A DNA stretch of 64,000 nt. Origin: Labilibaculum sp. GTDB lineage: Bacteria > Bacteroidota > Bacteroidia > Bacteroidales > Marinifilaceae. The notes under the pieces were generated by a model. That model ran no database searches and had not been told where the DNA came from. It was given only the letters and a program-made list of their open reading frames with translations. Positions 62,800-64,000 of the stretch are shown in pieces. The translations under genes and the position numbers were made by a program. The stretch lies in contig NZ_OY761461.1 in assembly GCF_963664555.1 (NCBI RefSeq), forward strand, positions 2,914,001 through 2,978,000, given 5' to 3'. Numbering within the stretch: position 1 is the first letter of the stretch; each line of letters starts with the position of its first letter.

Positions 62800-64000
62800 T
62801 TATGGATTATAAGTAAAACCCTTACATTTCTCGACCAGTTCCATAACCTGAGCATGGGATATTTCGCCATTGGTTATGTAAGGATATTTTATCATTGGAT
62901 GATCGACCATGAAGCCTGGGAAATCTGCATTATAACCTGATTTTCCTTCTCCTGTGAACCCTTTGATCCAATTTGGAACTAATTCCATCAGCAATGCCCG
63001 GGTTTGCTTATTTTTCCAGTATTCGCTAAAAAATGTGTACTCGTCGAAAGCCAAAGGAACTTGTTGCGTTGATTGCAGGGCAACAACTTCTGATAATCTG
63101 ATATCGCGTGATGATGCTGCTGCAGAAATTGTAAATTCGCCGCTTTCAGCAATCCACATCTCTCTTTTTCCATCGTAGCAGGAGAAATCCCGGGCTTCCA
63201 ATTGAAAAGTCACTTCTTTTTCTTCTCCCGGCTCTAACTCAATTTTCGCGAACTTCTTCAACTCTTTTTTAGGGCGCAATAGTGTACTTTTATTATCGGT
63301 AACATACAATTGCACAACTTCTTTCCCTTTTACATCACCTGTGTTTTTAACAGTTAAGGTCGCTGTTACTCCTTCTTTATCGGTCGTGTTTTTTGCTGAT
63401 AATTTAAGATTACTGTATTCAAAAGTTGTATAAGACAATCCAAATCCAAAAGGAAACAGAGGTTCAATTTTCTTTTCATCGTAGTAACGATAGCCAACAA
63501 AAATGCGCTCTCCGTAAAGGACTTCGCCTTGCTCTCCCGGAAAATTTAAAAATGAAGGAGTGTCTTCTAATTTCACAGGAAATGTTTCGGCCAGTTTGCC
63601 TGATGGATTTATTTTCCCAAACAAAACATCGGCAACAGCACCAGCTCCGGCTTGTCCGCCCAGCCAGGTTTCCAAAATACCATCCACTTCATTTATCCAT
63701 GGCATAGTAACTGCGCTTCCGTTGGTAAGTACGGCAACCGTGTTTTTCTGAATTTTCGCAATCTCACTAATTAGTTTGTTATGAGATACAGGCATATTAA
63801 TATGGGTTCGGTCTATGCCTTCGGATTCGTACTGCAATGGTAAACCTGCAAATACCAAAGCAATATCGGCATCGGCAGCTGCTTTTTTGGCTTCATCTAT
63901 TAGCGACATATCATTATCATCAGATAGTTTATAGCCTTGCGCATAGCTTATTTTTATGTCCCTGCCATATTCTTTTTTGATGATGTCAAGCGCTTTATCA
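62800..64000 (-). CDS. Glycoside hydrolase family 3 protein, C-terminal part (runs off the window)
   Basis: The reading frame stays open to the last base of the window, so the gene starts to the right; the ATG at 63909 is internal. About 400 C-terminal residues are visible. They include the GH3 C-terminal sugar-binding domain (ALVFAGLPLQYESEGIDRTH; AVLTNGSAVTMPW; WLGGQAGAGAVADVLFG; PLFPFGFGLSYTTFEY) and a fibronectin III-like domain (NTGDVKGKEVVQLYV; ELKKFAKIELEPGEEKEVTF). A tail of about 90 residues follows. The nucleophile Asp of the N-terminal domain lies outside the window. Family members are exo-beta-glucosidases or xylosidases; a xylosidase would suit the xyl genes, but this is not shown. 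Confidence 0.93.
   Translation of the reverse strand, partial: DKALDIIKKEYGRDIKISYAQGYKLSDDNDMSLIDEAKKAAADADIALVFAGLPLQYESEGIDRTHINMPVSHNKLISEIAKIQKNTVAVLTNGSAVTMPWINEVDGILETWLGGQAGAGAVADVLFGKINPSGKLAETFPVKLEDTPSFLNFPGEQGEVLYGERIFVGYRYYDEKKIEPLFPFGFGLSYTTFEYSNLKLSAKNTTDKEGVTATLTVKNTGDVKGKEVVQLYVTDNKSTLLRPKKELKKFAKIELEPGEEKEVTFQLEARDFSCYDGKREMWIAESGEFTISAAASSRDIRLSEVVALQSTQQVPLAFDEYTFFSEYWKNKQTRALLMELVPNWIKGFTGEGKSGYNADFPGFMVDHPMIKYPYITNGEISHAQVMELVEKCKGFTYNP

Overview
The window looks like chromosomal DNA from a marine-type Bacteroidota, probably order Marinilabiliales/Bacteroidales. The reasons are two proteins with type IX secretion (T9SS) C-terminal sorting domains, an outer-membrane beta-barrel receptor with a carboxypeptidase-regulatory domain, a DUF6261 gene, low G+C, and promoters of the Bacteroidota form TTTG-N(19-21)-TAnnTTTG (clearest in front of tRNA-Arg). 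The genus is an inference. No plasmid origin, phage cluster or CRISPR array was seen.

Layout. 1-5.8 kb: an acyltransferase fragment, small lipoprotein, secreted and membrane genes, then two repeat-rich stretches around a DUF6261 gene. 6.4-8.4 kb: a very A+T-rich accessory pair, a DUF6119/TIGR04141 protein plus a small secreted YHYH-type protein. 8.5-12.7 kb: a GRAM protein, then an operon of an S51 peptidase, an S41 peptidase and two coiled-coil envelope proteins. 12.8-15 kb: a BLUF blue-light sensor and an HExxH metalloprotease. 16-19.7 kb: an APC permease followed by two MscS channels. 19.8-28.7 kb: a sugar region with an EEP-family hydrolase and GH92 mannosidase, then xylose transporter, xylA, xylB and a GntR/LacI-type regulator. 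28.9-36.6 kb: SDR/DUF2867, NUDIX and ASCH genes, a lactonase-type propeller, a T9SS-secreted heparinase-like lyase and a MATE exporter. 36.9-40.4 kb: a third MscS gene with a retropepsin-like protease, a RimK ligase and an aspartoacylase-like hydrolase. 40.7-45.8 kb: a T9SS-secreted TIM-barrel hydrolase and an outer-membrane receptor. 46.1-49 kb: a LytS/LytTR two-component system with two LiaI/LiaF-like membrane proteins. 49.4-55.8 kb: housekeeping genes ligA, a DnaQ-like exonuclease, DUF6913, dapA, lpoB and a COG3014-like lipoprotein. 55.8-59.5 kb: a haem-NO-binding protein, an esterase, YceI and an AraC regulator. 59.7-62 kb: tRNA-Arg(ACG), a decayed tRNA copy 1.4 kb away, and many palindromes. 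62-64 kb: DUF1456 and the C-terminal part of a GH3 glycosidase running off the end.

How it works together. The polysaccharide genes (GH92, GH3, heparinase-like lyase, secreted TIM-barrel hydrolase, xylose import and catabolism) indicate a glycan degrader. The xyl genes form a compact regulon: the regulator and xylB promoters carry the same 14-bp motif at the same distance from the -7 box. Three MscS channels, two of them beside a permease and one beside a RimK gene set, point to osmotic adaptation. The LytS/LytTR operon has a direct repeat of LytTR-site geometry upstream and probably senses envelope stress.

Less-explained features are the DUF6119/YHYH pair, a 14-residue-period repeat array beside DUF6261, the four-gene MscS/RimK set, a haem-NO-binding protein with a changed YxSxR motif, and the repeat-filled region around the duplicated tRNA-Arg.
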